In this document: in pieces, positions 44,341 to 54,205 of the stretch
Layout of the letters: each line of letters starts with the position of its first letter
Position numbering within the stretch: position 1 is the first letter of the stretch
Source: Hippophae tibetana
Lineage: Eukaryota; Streptophyta; Magnoliopsida; Rosales; Elaeagnaceae
Direction: 5' to 3'
Length of the DNA stretch: 64,000 nucleotides
NCBI GenBank assembly: GCA_037013495.1
Contig: CM072812.1
Location: forward strand, 38,685,001 to 38,749,000
Program-made: the position numbers and the translations under genes
The notes under the pieces: generated by a model
Told to the model about the DNA's origin: nothing
Database searches by the model: none
What the model saw: the letters and a program-made list of their open reading frames with translations, nothing else

Positions 44341-45970
44341 GTTTGGGCCAGGTGAAGCTGTTTTTTATGCGTGAAATGGTTTTGAGGAACCCAAAGTGTC
44401 CCCCCATTGGGGAAGAGTGGCAATCAGCGATGATCTGAGGTATGAGGGAGGATTTAGGGCTCAGTTATACCTTGTTGTTTTTAAATCAGACCCCATCTCT
44501 TTGTAAAAATTTATGAGCCATTGCAGGAGTAAAATTGGCTATCAGGTCTGTGTATAAGGGATCCTGTTGAACTTCCTTCTGTAGTTGTGGCTACCAATCC
44601 ATTTGTGGCTGAGATAACGTGGATTCTGGCCAGATTTCCTTGCTAAGAATATGGGCATGCCAGAGTGGTGATGCACTGATCCAACAGATACTTGAGGCTC
44701 CTCTGATCAATGAGGATGGTGAATGGTTTTCCTAGTAGGTAAGGACGTCATACCCGGATAACTTTAATGATAGCTAACATTTATTTCTCATATGTTGATA
44801 GAGTCAATGTTGAACCCTTGAGAGCTTGGTTGAAGTAAGCTATTGGCCTCTCTACTTGAGTGAGGATAGCTCCCAACCCGATGCCACTGGCATCACATTC
44901 AATTACAAATCTTTGGGAAAAATTGGGAAGGCTTAAAACTGGTGGTGTTGTTAAGGCCTCCTTCAACTGTTTAAATACGTTTTCAGCATCTGTATTCTAG
45001 TTAAACCCTTCCTTACTCAAGAGACAAGTTAAGGGAGTTGCCAAACTATCAAAATTACGCATAAATTTTCTATAATAACTAGCTAACCCCAGGAAGCCTC
45101 TGACTCCTTAAGATGTGGTTGGGGTTGGCCATTCCTTAATAGCTTAGATCTTTGATGGGTTCATAAAGGCCCCTTGATCTGAGACCACATGGCCCAAATA
45201 TTCTATTTGTTTCACCCCGAATTGGCATTTGGTTTCCTTGGCATACAACTTGTTGGTGGCTAGAAGCTGAAGAGCTATCTTCACATGCTCCAAATGGTCA
45301 TCTCTTGATTGAGAGTAGATTAAGATGTCATCAAAGAATACTAGGATGAACTTTCGAAGGTAAGGTTTAAATAGGTCATTCATGAGAATTTGGAAAGTAG
45401 TTGGGGCATTAGTGAGGCCAAATAGAATTACTAAGAATTCATAATGGCCTTCATGGGTTCTAAAAGTTGTCTTAGGGATATCCTCTTGATAAACTCGTAT
45501 TTGATGATACCCTGATCACAGATCTATCTTGGAGAAAATATGGGCTCTGTGGAGCTCATCCAGTAGTTCGTCAATCATTGGGATGGGGTACTTGTCCTTA
45601 ATTATGCAATCATTCAGAGCTCGATAGTCTACACAGAATCTCCAGCTACCGTCGGTTTTTTTTACTAACAACATTGGTGAAGAAAATAGGCTAATGTTGT
45701 GCCTGATTAGCCCAGAATGAATGAGTTCCTTAACCATCTTCTCAATCTCTATCTTTTGATAATAGGGGTAGCGGTAGGGTCTGACATTAACTGGCCCTGC
45801 TCCTGGCTTCAGGGGAATACAATGATCTTGTTTTCGTTTTGGAGGCATCTTTGAGGGTAACTCAAATATATGAGAGAACTCTGTTAATAATTGTCTCATG
45901 TCTGGAAATGAGGACACATCCTTCTATGGTTCATGATCCCAAATGGGCAAAATTTGAAGGAACAACCCTA
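44341..45970 (-). pseudogene. Chromovirus reverse transcriptase and RNase H
   Basis: RT pieces: 45917-45516 with 'GPVNVRPYRYPYYQKIEIEK', 'SWRFCVDYRALNDCIIKDKY' and 'PIPMIDELLDEL', and 45383-45144 with the active site 'KFILVFFDDILIYSQS' (FFDD). RNase H at 44966-44781 starts 'LPNFSQRFVIECDASGIGLG' with 'QALKGSTLTLSTYEK'. The order and motifs are standard; separate stops break the frame. Confidence 0.85.
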
Positions 45971-47046
45971 TATTCTATAGCTCACTACATTCCTTATTGG
46001 TTAGGGTTGCACTATTAGTTCTTTGTAAGCCTTGGAATGTATGAGTGGCTCCTCTTATCTTGAAGTTGAGGATGAGTCTTTTATAATCCATTTCTATTGG
46101 CCCTAAGGATTCAAGCCACTGAACCCCAAGCACTAGCTGGCATGCAACTACTGGTAGCACAAAATAATCTGTTGAGACCGTATACCTTTGAATTGAAAGA
46201 GTAAGGCCCCTGCATTGTCCTTTGCACTCAATTTTTTCACGATTTTCTATCATAAATTCCAATTTCTGATTCTTAGTGATAGGGAAACCAAGGTTTGATC
46301 AATGAAGTTATATGTACTGCCCACATCTATCAGAACTAGTACTTTCTTATTTCTAAGGTTTCCTATAACTCTAAGTGTTTGAGGATGATTAGTACTTGGT
46401 ATTTCATGAAATGAGATTTCTGGCACCAGCTCTTGAGGTTCTTGTTCAGGGTGTTCTTCTTTTGGAGTTACGATAGGGTTCTTAGGCAGTTCCTCTATCA
46501 TAAACATTTGGGGTCGCGTGCAACAGTGACCTGCTACAAACTTCTCATCACAGTAGTAGCACAAGCCCTTATCTCTCGTTCTCGTGCCTCCTGATTTGTG
46601 ATTCTTTTAAAAGTCACTGGTTGGAGGGAGTTGGGTCGTTGTAAAGGTGGGGTCCCAACACACTAACATGCGGTTGGTTTGTTGTCTTGGATTTCTTGTG
46701 TAAGATTGGTAACGTGGATTTTGGCCAGATTTCCTTTGTTACTGATTTCTTTCTTCAATGAGCCTTGCTATTTCAATGACCTCAGCCAAGGTTTTAGGCT
46801 GTTTGATCTTAACATCGAGGCGGACTTCATCTTTTAATCCAGCTATAAAGAATCCTATTAGGAATTCTTTTGGTAGTCCATCCACTCTCAGTGACAATCT
46901 TTCAAAATGCTTCTTGGTATGTTTCTACATTGGTGGTATGCCTTAGGCGAGTTAGAGCTTCTGAGGGGTCTTCGTAATCTGTTGGTCCAAATCTGAGCTG
47001 AACCGCATTGGTGAATTCCTCCCAGGTGAGAGGTTCTCGAAACTTG
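45971..47046 (-). pseudogene. Chromovirus gag end and protease
   Basis: The zinc knuckle reads 'CYYCDEKFVAGHCC' at 46520-46564. Protease follows with 'KKVLVLIDVGSTYNFIDQTL' near 46290-46330, where the active triad D-S/T-G is read as DVG, a probable inactivating change. The piece 46262-45975 completes the domain ('VACQLVLGVQWLESLGPIEM'). The gag part 46600-47046 continues from 49052-49399 across the inserted solo LTR. Confidence 0.8.
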
Positions 47047-47229
47047 GTCAGTGATAACTGTATTTTATATAGTTATTTTCATCTATTTCATTAATTATAA
47101 TTGCTATGTTTTTCACATTTTTAGTTAATTTTAGTTTAATAAATTAGTATTTATTATTTATTTGTTAAGGAATGTATTTTAAGAAAATTAAATAATTTGA
47201 ATTGAAAACGTAATTAATTGCAAATTTAT

Positions 47230-47431
47230 GTCCAAAAATTTAATTTCAAATAAATGATTGCTTAATTGCAATTTATAAAAGTCAAAAATATAATTTAAAT
47301 TAAAATCAGGCTTAATTTTAATTATTAAAAGTTTAAAATTTAATTTAAATTAAAAAATGGCTTAAATGTAATTAAAGAAAGTTTAAAATGTAATTTGAAT
47401 TAATTTTTTGGGTCAAAATGCAATTAATTAA
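47230..47431. repeat. Four degenerate 50-bp tandem units
   Basis: Units start near 47230, 47281, 47331 and 47381, each with 'gt.aaaa.t.taatt.aaat' followed by 'ggcttaa.t' and 'aatta..aaa'. They lie inside the 2-kb solo LTR. Confidence 0.75.
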
Positions 47432-48238
47432 AGTTATTTTTTTGCGCAGGAGTGAAGAAGACCACACGCCATACTCCACGCGCGTAATGTACGCCGTCAG
47501 ATCAAAGAATAAACGGTTAGGATGCGCGCGTGTCATTCAGACCCGACCAAAGAGAGTGGGAGCAGGGTTTCTTCTATCACGTGGCTCGATGCACGAGTGG
47601 GGCCCACCTTCTGCGCAGGCCGACGTACAGGGTGGGACCCACACGTCTGACGCGTTCCAGCCACTGTCCTCCCATGTTGGCACGCCTCTTTTCCCGTGCG
47701 GTCGATCCACATGCGTCCGGTTATTTTACGAATCACAAGCTACCACTTGTCCCACTTTAACTTGCAGCCAATAATGTTCTGACACATGGCATGTTACGGT
47801 GAGCGCGAAAGCATAGGATCACGCATGCCTTGCAGCCGTTGTCTCCCACGTTTGCGCGCCTCTACTCCTGTGTGGAAATTCTACGTGCGCTCGTCCTTGA
47901 GCGCCAATGATATGCTGCCACGTGTCCCACTTCAGATTTTAGCGAATCAGATCGCGACATGTGGCAGCGTGAATTGAAAAAAAGAATGAAGATGCGTATG
48001 TTCCCAATTTGCGTTTTCGATACCAGTTTTGCATTTTCGATGCATTTTGTCTCCCCATGCGTATTATTTTATTATTTTCCCCACACCTATCTGTTCCCCG
48101 CGTATTAAAAAATATATATTTTTAAATGTATTGTTTTTAGAAATTTGATGTTATAAATAGGGGATATTATGATAGAGTTAAAAAGTTTTGGGAGTTTAGA
48201 GTTTGAGATTTTTAGTAGTATTCGGGGGTGGACTGTGG

Positions 48239-48282
48239 AACACGCAGAAGCCATTTTTGGCTTCTGTTGTGTTCTGCGTGTT
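48239..48282. other. Nested inverted repeat
   Basis: Outer arms AACACGCAG (48239-48247) and CTGCGTGTT (48274-48282) are perfect complements. Inner arms CAGAAGCC (48245-48252) and GGCTTCTG (48259-48266) are also perfect. The two stems share the CAG and therefore compete. The structure lies in the solo LTR downstream of a TATA-like stretch ('gttataaataggg' at 48151-48163). Confidence 0.75.
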
Positions 48283-49055
48283 GTCAAATATTTACGATTC
48301 GAAATGATTTAATTTTTCTTTGTGCTTCATCTTCTTTTCCTTAACTGTTGTCATTTTAATTTTTAATTTATGAAGTAATTTAATTTTTCTAGGGTTGCAT
48401 TTTATCTAAATTTATTATGCTTTGATTTTAATTATTTTTGAAAGATTTATAAGACGTTCGATTTGTTTATTCTATTTTGTGCTTAATGCTTTTGATTATT
48501 TACGAATTTTATCAAATGATCTGTGGCACTTAAATAAACTTGGAAGAGGCATTTTTGTGTATATTGCTCATAGATAGAATGACATGTATGATGAAGGATA
48601 GGAATATACCCTAATTGTATGTGTGGCTATTTGAGAACTTAGAACGTAATGAATCTTGGTGAATTTAATCTCATAAGAATATAGTGAATTAATTTAACGA
48701 GGTGTGTTTATACGGAGCTCGGAAGAGATGTATGGATAAAATTAGAAGTTTTCGGTTGACAAATTAAATGTACTAAAAAAATATAAATCAAAAGAAAATA
48801 ACATGATTCGAGTGGATTAATTTGGTGAAAAACTGCAATCCTAGATTTCTTTTATTTTATTATTAAACTCTTTTCTTAAACTTGTTCCAATTAACAATCG
48901 TTTTGGATAAAATCAGAACGAAATAATTTTAATACTCAAATAACTGTAGTAACAAATCTCCGTGGGAACAATAACTTACTTATCAAATTTTATTACTTGT
49001 GACCGTGTATGCTTGCACGTTTTATGTTCTTCTAAAGGAACCAATAGTCAGTCAG

Positions 49056-49399
49056 CGATGCCACTGCAACGCAATACCTTCCAGATGGAAGGATGCGAGT
49101 TGGACCTGTTGATCTGGGCTAACATTAGTGAACTCAAAATATTGCTCAGCTCTATAGATCCATCCAGTTGGTTCTTCACCAGAGAATCTAGGAAATGAAA
49201 GTTTCAGGTTACGGTGGGGGATGTCTGTGGCTGATCGTGAAGTGTGGGGGTGAGGTCGCAGCATTTCTTCTTGTACGAAGGGGTTAACCTCTAGGGGGTT
49301 TTGAGTTTCTCGGATTGCCTGTAATTGAGAGAGCACAGTATTGAGGGTTTCCATAACCTCAGTGCAAAATTCTACATTAGATTTTTCCCGAGTATCCAT
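49056..49399 (-). pseudogene. Chromovirus gag N-terminal part
   Basis: Starting at the ATG at 49399 (MDTREKSNVEF), the piece includes 'RNLKLSFPRFSGEEPTGWIY' and 'RAEQYFEFTNVSPDQQVQLA', the usual start of chromovirus capsid. It stops at 'ALQWHR', where the solo LTR interrupts. The frame resumes at 47046 as 'KFREPLTWEEF'. Confidence 0.85.
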
Positions 49400-49409
49400 G
49401 GTCGAACGA

Positions 49410-49420
49410 CTTTGATACCA
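49410..49420 (-). promoter_or_regulatory. Chromovirus primer-binding site
   Basis: On the minus strand TGGTATCAAAG is one base away from the 5' LTR end. It differs by one base from the initiator tRNA-Met site TGGTATCAGAG. Confidence 0.8.
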
Positions 49421-49421
49421 T

Positions 49422-49732
49422 TATTACAGTAAACTTGCAGATAAGAAGATAAATAAAAGAATAGCAGAGGAGACACTGGATTTAGGTAAAATTCTCTATA
49501 TCCTTTCTGATTTTCTAAGTTGCTTTATATATAGCCTTAGAATTGATGAACAAACCCTAACAGATTTTCTGACATTCATAACAGAAAACCCTAATTTATT
49601 CGACGGTTCCTTTTCTATTTTTCTAACCGAATTCGTGCGCCTTCTTCTACCTCTCTCCTTCGTGTGCGATGATTCTCTCTCCTTCACGTGCGATGATCTT
49701 CTAGTGAGCATGAGCAGGACGAGTTCGTATCA
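49422..49732 (-). repeat. 5' LTR of the chromovirus
   Basis: It runs from tattacagtaaac (TG edge mutated to TA) to gagttcgtatca, followed by the TGAGG duplication and GUX-like coding sequence. About 30 differences from 42838-43148 were counted by eye, many of them transitions. Confidence 0.9.
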
Positions 49733-49737
49733 TGAGG

Positions 49738-50260
49738 CTAAGCATCGTTTATCATCATCATCCTTGTAAGCTTTTTTCTTCCCATCTCAATTTGTCTCTT
49801 TATTGTATATTTATTTTATCTATTTATAACTTGTACTCGAATTTCTGATTAAAATAGACTTTATATCGTTGAATCATATCTCGTTGTTAGAATTAATATT
49901 CCTTTTAAAATTTATATTTCTGAACAATTTTCATGAGTTAAACGTCTAAAATATTTGGTAAACACAAAAAAAAGAGAAAGGTTCTTTAAGTAACCATTGA
50001 TTTCTTTCTTTTAAATTATTATTGAAATATAATTTAATCAATAAGGTAATATGTAGAAGGCAATTTCGAAGAAGTAGTAGTAGTAGAGATTATAAAGATT
50101 CAGGGAAGCCTTTCAACATAACCAACCAAGAAAAAGGTTCAATCAAGTCTCTTATGCTAAAACTTGTCCTTCTTGTTATTATCACATTTGGCATTTTAGT
50201 AAAGCTGTTTGGCTTTCTTGAGGTTTACAATAAGAATTCTCAATCAAACTCTCTTTCTAG
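49738..50260 (+). pseudogene. GUX-like exon 1 end, intron 1 and exon 2 (membrane anchor)
   Basis: The first exon resumes after the TSD as 'AKHRLSSSS' and ends at 49765 before GTAAGC. Intron 1 is 49766-50056. Exon 2 (50057-50260) encodes a basic, serine-rich stretch (RQFRRSSSSRDYKDSGKPF), then a hydrophobic segment 'LKLVLLVIITFGILVKLFGF' that would be the signal anchor, and ends before GTAAAAG. A basic N-terminus with 'E.kHRLs.s' and one anchor helix is the usual GUX layout. Confidence 0.75.
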
Positions 50261-51329
50261 GTAAAAGTCTTAATTTAATTGCAATGGACATATATATCAT
50301 TAGGTAGGGGGCATGTTTTGATTTGAGATTCAATATAGTGCATTTTATTAGGTTTTACAAATAAATTTTCATTTTTAACTTCTTTGCGTGACATACCTAC
50401 GTTGTTTTCTATATTTAAAAATGTAATGCATATATTGAAGTGGTTCTCACAATCTCTTCTTAATAAAAAAAAATAAAAAATGGTGCATATATTTTTATGA
50501 ATCATATAAATTTTATGAATCATATAAAACTACTGCGTTTTTTAAGTTTGAGCAAAAATAATCCCAAAACTGGAGGTTTTATGTATTGATAATATTTTTT
50601 TTTTGATAAATTTCGCTATGTATTGATTGTGTATACATAAATTTTTTACTTATACGTAAGGTTGTATGTTACATGAACAAACATATCGCAATTTAGAGAC
50701 ATTTTTAGCCAATACTTTAAAAATGCACATTTATGTTATATTCGTTATACAATATTAAATATTTTGACTCTATAATTTTTATAAAGTTATATGTTTGGTT
50801 GTGAAATCAAATCGTATCATAAAATATAAAAATAGTACATTTATTTATAAATTTAGTATGGTTAATGGATGTGAATTTAAAACTTTTATGATACTTAATA
50901 TAATTTGTATGAATTTTCAATTATAAAATTATGTATCTTGATTTTTTTTTATCTCAAATTAAAAATAATATTTTTATTTTAAAATTTAATAAAAATATAA
51001 AAATAAATTAAATATGGAGTTAAATAAATTTTATAATAAAAAATTATTTTAAATATAAATTATTTTATTAAAATATTTATAATCAATTATGTCATATTAT
51101 ATTATATAGTTTGTTATCAAACATTATACATACTAATTACAATACAATTTAATACACTTTAATTCAATATAATTATAATCAATCTATCAGTAACTTAATG
51201 CACAAAATTTATTCTAAATGTCTAATCATAATTTTTCATCAAATATATTACATAATTTGTTTTCTTTGCTTATTTTACTTTGACAAAAAAATTAAAAATT
51301 AATTATATTTTGAAATAATTTTAAATTAG

Positions 51330-51800
51330 TATGTATAACGTTTACAATGTTTCCTTTAATCACTTTTAAATAGTAATTGACAAAAAATAATCATTTGAGA
51401 CTATTTGAGCATGTAAAAATAGTCAATCTATCTCATTCTCTTAAGCACTTTTAGTTCCATTTTTAAAAAGTGATTATGTTTTAAAATAGTTTTAATTCTA
51501 TAATATTTGTAAAGTTAATTTAATCACTTTTAAAATATAGTTGACAAAAAATAATCATTTGCCACCATTTGAGCATAGAAAAATATTCAATCTATCTCCT
51601 TTCCTTTTAATTCATTCACTTCGATTGCATTTATCTCCATTTTTAGAAATTAATTAAGTTTTTAAATAGTTTTAATTTATTACCTATAATGTTTATAAAA
51701 TTATGTTTAATTACTTTTAAATTGTAGCTGACAAAAAATAATCATATGAAACTATTTGAGCATGGAAAAATAGTCAATTCACCTCCTTTCCGTTTATTTC
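51330..51800. repeat. Three tandem units in GUX-like intron 2
   Basis: The marker 'tgacaaaaaataatcat' occurs at 51378, 51542 and 51729, giving unit lengths of 164 and 187 bases. Each is followed by '..actatttgagcat..aaaaata.tcaa' and preceded by 'aattacttttaaa'. The array is degenerate and lies in noncoding intron DNA. Confidence 0.75.
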
Positions 51801-52330
51801 AAAAATAACAAAAGAATTAATTACTTATTTTTTTAAATTAATTTCTTATTTAATACATATAAATATAAAGCATGTAATATTTATTTTGGCCAATAAATTT
51901 AAAAAATTATATAACATGTACTTAGATGTTTAAAATAATTATTTAAAGGAGTTAAAAATTCATAATTTTATACATATATATTTTATATTAAATTTTGATT
52001 GAAAAATTAAACAAATTCTAAAACTACGTACAAAATATTGTTCTATTTTTAAAGAAAAGATATAAAAAAACTAAAGAAATATATTTAATGATAATTTAAA
52101 ATATGTAAAGTTTATTATAAAAGTAAATTTGATCTATATTATTAGGCATTTTATTGACAATGTCATGATAATATCTATAATTTTAAACGATATTCTATCA
52201 TACTTTCTCGACATTATGTATCTATTGATGTCGAGAATTCTAAAACATAAATATTGGCGATACTCTATCGACAACATCAAAGATATTTTCATCCTTACTT
52301 CATGTTTCAAAATGTGTGTACTAATGCAAG

Positions 52331-52959
52331 CAAGCAAACCTATGTAAACAAGTGGATATCAGGTGGCTCAGATCCAAGATATGTATCAAACTTAAACATT
52401 AATTAGAGTGATGTTTCTAAAGTTTTAGAGAATTTGAACATGAAAGAATATCAAAGAATTGGCTTATTGAACTTCGACAAAATTGAAATTGACCATTGGA
52501 AGAAACATATTCCCGATGCCAATCACATTGTTTTGCAGATAAATTATGCTGCCAAAAGTACTACTTGGGATTCTTTATATCCAGAATGGATAGATGAGGA
52601 AGATGATGAAGAAGTTCCTATCTACCCATCTCTACCGAAGCTCAATGCCTTTGGAAGGAGGTTTGATCTCATAGCAATTAAGCTTCCTTGTAGATTTGAG
52701 AGGAATTGGTCTAGAGATATTGCTCGGTTACATCTACAACTCGCGGCAGCTAAACTTGTAGCCTCTTCCAAAGGAAATCACTCTGTGCAAGTGCTTTTTG
52801 TTACCAAGTGCTATCCAATACCAAACCTTTTCAAGTGCAAGGAACTTGTTGTAAGTGAAGGGAATGTTTGGTTGTATAAGCCAAATTTGAATGTATTATG
52901 GGATAAACTCCATCTTCCTATTGGCTCATGTGAACTTGCTCTTCCTCCCAAGGGAAAAG
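52331..52959 (+). pseudogene. GUX-like exon 3 (stem/N-terminal region)
   Basis: The reading starts 'KQTYVNKWISGGSDPRYVSN' and, after the in-frame TAG, goes on with 'VSKVLENLNMKEYQRIGLLN'. Later it has 'PEWIDEEDDEEVPIYPSLP', 'LIAIKLPCR', 'WSRDIARLHLQLAAAKL' and 'VQVLFVTKCYPIPNLFKCKE', ending 'LPIGSCELALPPKGK' before GTAAAT. These are typical of the conserved region before the GT8 domain in plant GUX proteins. Apart from the TAG it is open, so the loss of function is probably not very old. Confidence 0.9.
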
Positions 52960-53606
52960 GTAAATGGTGGAGTACGGGTGCTAAACAACATGTACAAGTT
53001 GTACATAATAAATTTCCCCCCTAAAATAACATCCAAGTTGTACATATGTTATATGTACACATTGTACATATGTTATGTGTATATGTTTTTGTACACACCA
53101 TGTATATAACGTGTTAATATATACATGTTATTTTGGGGCTTCAAATCATAAGAAATAATGATGCATGGATATGAATTCCAATTCATATACTAAGTAAATG
53201 AGTTTTGGAGATTTTATGAAAAATGCTCCAAAATCACTTACATAATTCATATACGATTTGTACATAAATAATGTATATTGACAAAATCTCCTATTTTTGG
53301 GGTACTTCCTACACATCCAAAATTTTAGATTTTGAAGCCTCAAACTCAAAACTATGCACTTTTCACTATTAAACTTACAAGCTCACACAATATCTCAACC
53401 TTATATTCAAAAATTAGTATAGATACTTTGATCATTGATTATAGTATCTCAATTCAAAGCAAAATAGAATAATCACATTCACATATAATCTTTCTTCATG
53501 TGGTTGTTATCAATAATTTGAGATAATGTAAATTAACCAAATTCTTTTTCATATGAATATTTGAACACATTCTCTTGTATATATGTTGAGAGAGTTTATT
53601 ATTTAG

Positions 53607-53782
53607 GAAATTTGCAAAGGGAAGCATATGCAACTATTCTCCATTCAGCTAATGCTTATGTATGTGGAGCAATTACAGTTGCTCGAAGCATTAGAATGTC
53701 TGGTTCGACCCGCGATCTTGTCATACTTGTTGATGAGATAATTAATACAACATCTTTTAGATACAGAGGCCTAGCTGTGTAG
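53607..53782 (+). pseudogene. GUX-like exon 4 (start of GT8 domain, truncated)
   Basis: After an ATTTAG acceptor the reading is 'NLQREAYATILHSANAYVCG' and then 'ITVARSIRMSGSTRDLVILV'. This is the first strand and helix of the GT8 fold. After 'DEIIN' the family reading is lost, and 'YRGLAV' ends in a stop at 53780-53782. No further exon with the nucleotide-sugar DxD motif was found downstream to 56200. Confidence 0.85.
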
Positions 53783-54109
53783 TTATTTAGGTTTGTTTGA
53801 TTAGTTCTTGTATTTATTTGGAAAAAATATTTTCTCAATGTTTGAAAATTATAATATGAACCAAACAAGGAGTGAATATACTATTTTAAAAACTATGAAA
53901 GTAAACTAATAACATCTATTAGACATGAAATCACTTATTAATAGTAAATGTGAAAGAAAAAAAATGACATACGATTTTTAGATGAAAAAAACCTATGTCA
54001 ACATGACTTAAGAGGGAAATCATCAACCTATTAGACCACTTAATTTTTCACTATGAAATTTAATATTCAATTATAGACCCTAGATGTAATTTACTTAAAG
54101 CTACAACTC
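53783..54109. other. Intergenic, nothing recognised
   Basis: AT-rich DNA after the truncated GUX-like exon. The expected next exon of the gene is not seen. Confidence 0.4.
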
Positions 54110-54205
54110 TACTTCACAGTCTCCATAAGGTAGGTGTCGGACTCGAACCAGCGTTATGGTAAATTTGAGTAACATGAACTACCAAACCCATTCAAGGAAC
54201 AACAT
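54110..54205 (-). repeat. Possible tRNA-derived SINE or tRNA relic
   Basis: On the minus strand GGTTCGAGTCC (54139-54149) is a good pol III B box, followed by 'gacacc'. Upstream at about 54165-54185, 'gggtttggtagttcatg' is a weak A-box candidate. Cloverleaf pairing is not convincing, so this is a relic at best. Confidence 0.35.

Larger units (their letters stand above)
47052..49050. mobile_element. 2-kb solo LTR in chromovirus gag
   Basis: The insert begins TGATAACTGT and ends CCAATAGTCA, with a perfect 5-bp duplication GTCAG at 47047-47051 and 49051-49055. No ORF, primer site or internal LTR was seen in its 1999 bases, so it is best explained as one LTR left after recombination. Near its right end, 'aatctccgtgggaacaataactta' and 'attacttg' resemble blocks common near the ends of long plant Ty3-gypsy LTRs. 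It contains tandem repeats (47230-47431), a GC-rich section (47440-47960) and a hairpin (48239-48282). Confidence 0.8.
42838..49732 (-). mobile_element. Chromovirus (Ty3-gypsy) inserted in the GUX-like gene
   Basis: LTRs at 42838-43148 and 49422-49732 (311 bases each) bracket gag, protease, RT, RNase H, integrase and a chromodomain, all on the minus strand. The target duplication TGAGG is perfect (42833-42837 and 49733-49737). By hand count the LTRs differ at about 30 of 311 positions. That is about 90 percent identity and a moderately old insertion. All coding parts carry stops. Gag is split by a later insertion (47052-49050). Confidence 0.9.
42800..53782 (+). pseudogene. GUX/PGSIP-type glucuronosyltransferase pseudogene
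   Basis: GUX proteins are Golgi type II membrane enzymes (GT8 family) that add glucuronic acid to xylan. Four exon parts can be traced: a start region split by the retroelement (42800-42837 plus 49738-49765), exon 2 at 50057-50260, exon 3 at 52331-52959 and exon 4 at 53607-53782. All introns are GT-AG and every splice phase is consistent (2, 2, 1). Defects are a 6.9-kb insertion in exon 1, a missing in-frame start codon, TAG at 52404-52406 where Trp is expected in 'NLNINWSDV', and loss of everything after 'LVILVDE'. The catalytic DxD region is therefore absent. Confidence 0.85.

Noticed and set aside
47418..47977. Several open frames of 60-118 codons
   Set aside because: They fall in the GC-rich part of a solo LTR, on both strands, with arginine/cysteine-rich composition and no known domain.
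53038..53120. Repeated 'ttgtacatatgtta' words
   Set aside because: Small AT-rich local repeat in an intron, two imperfect copies only.
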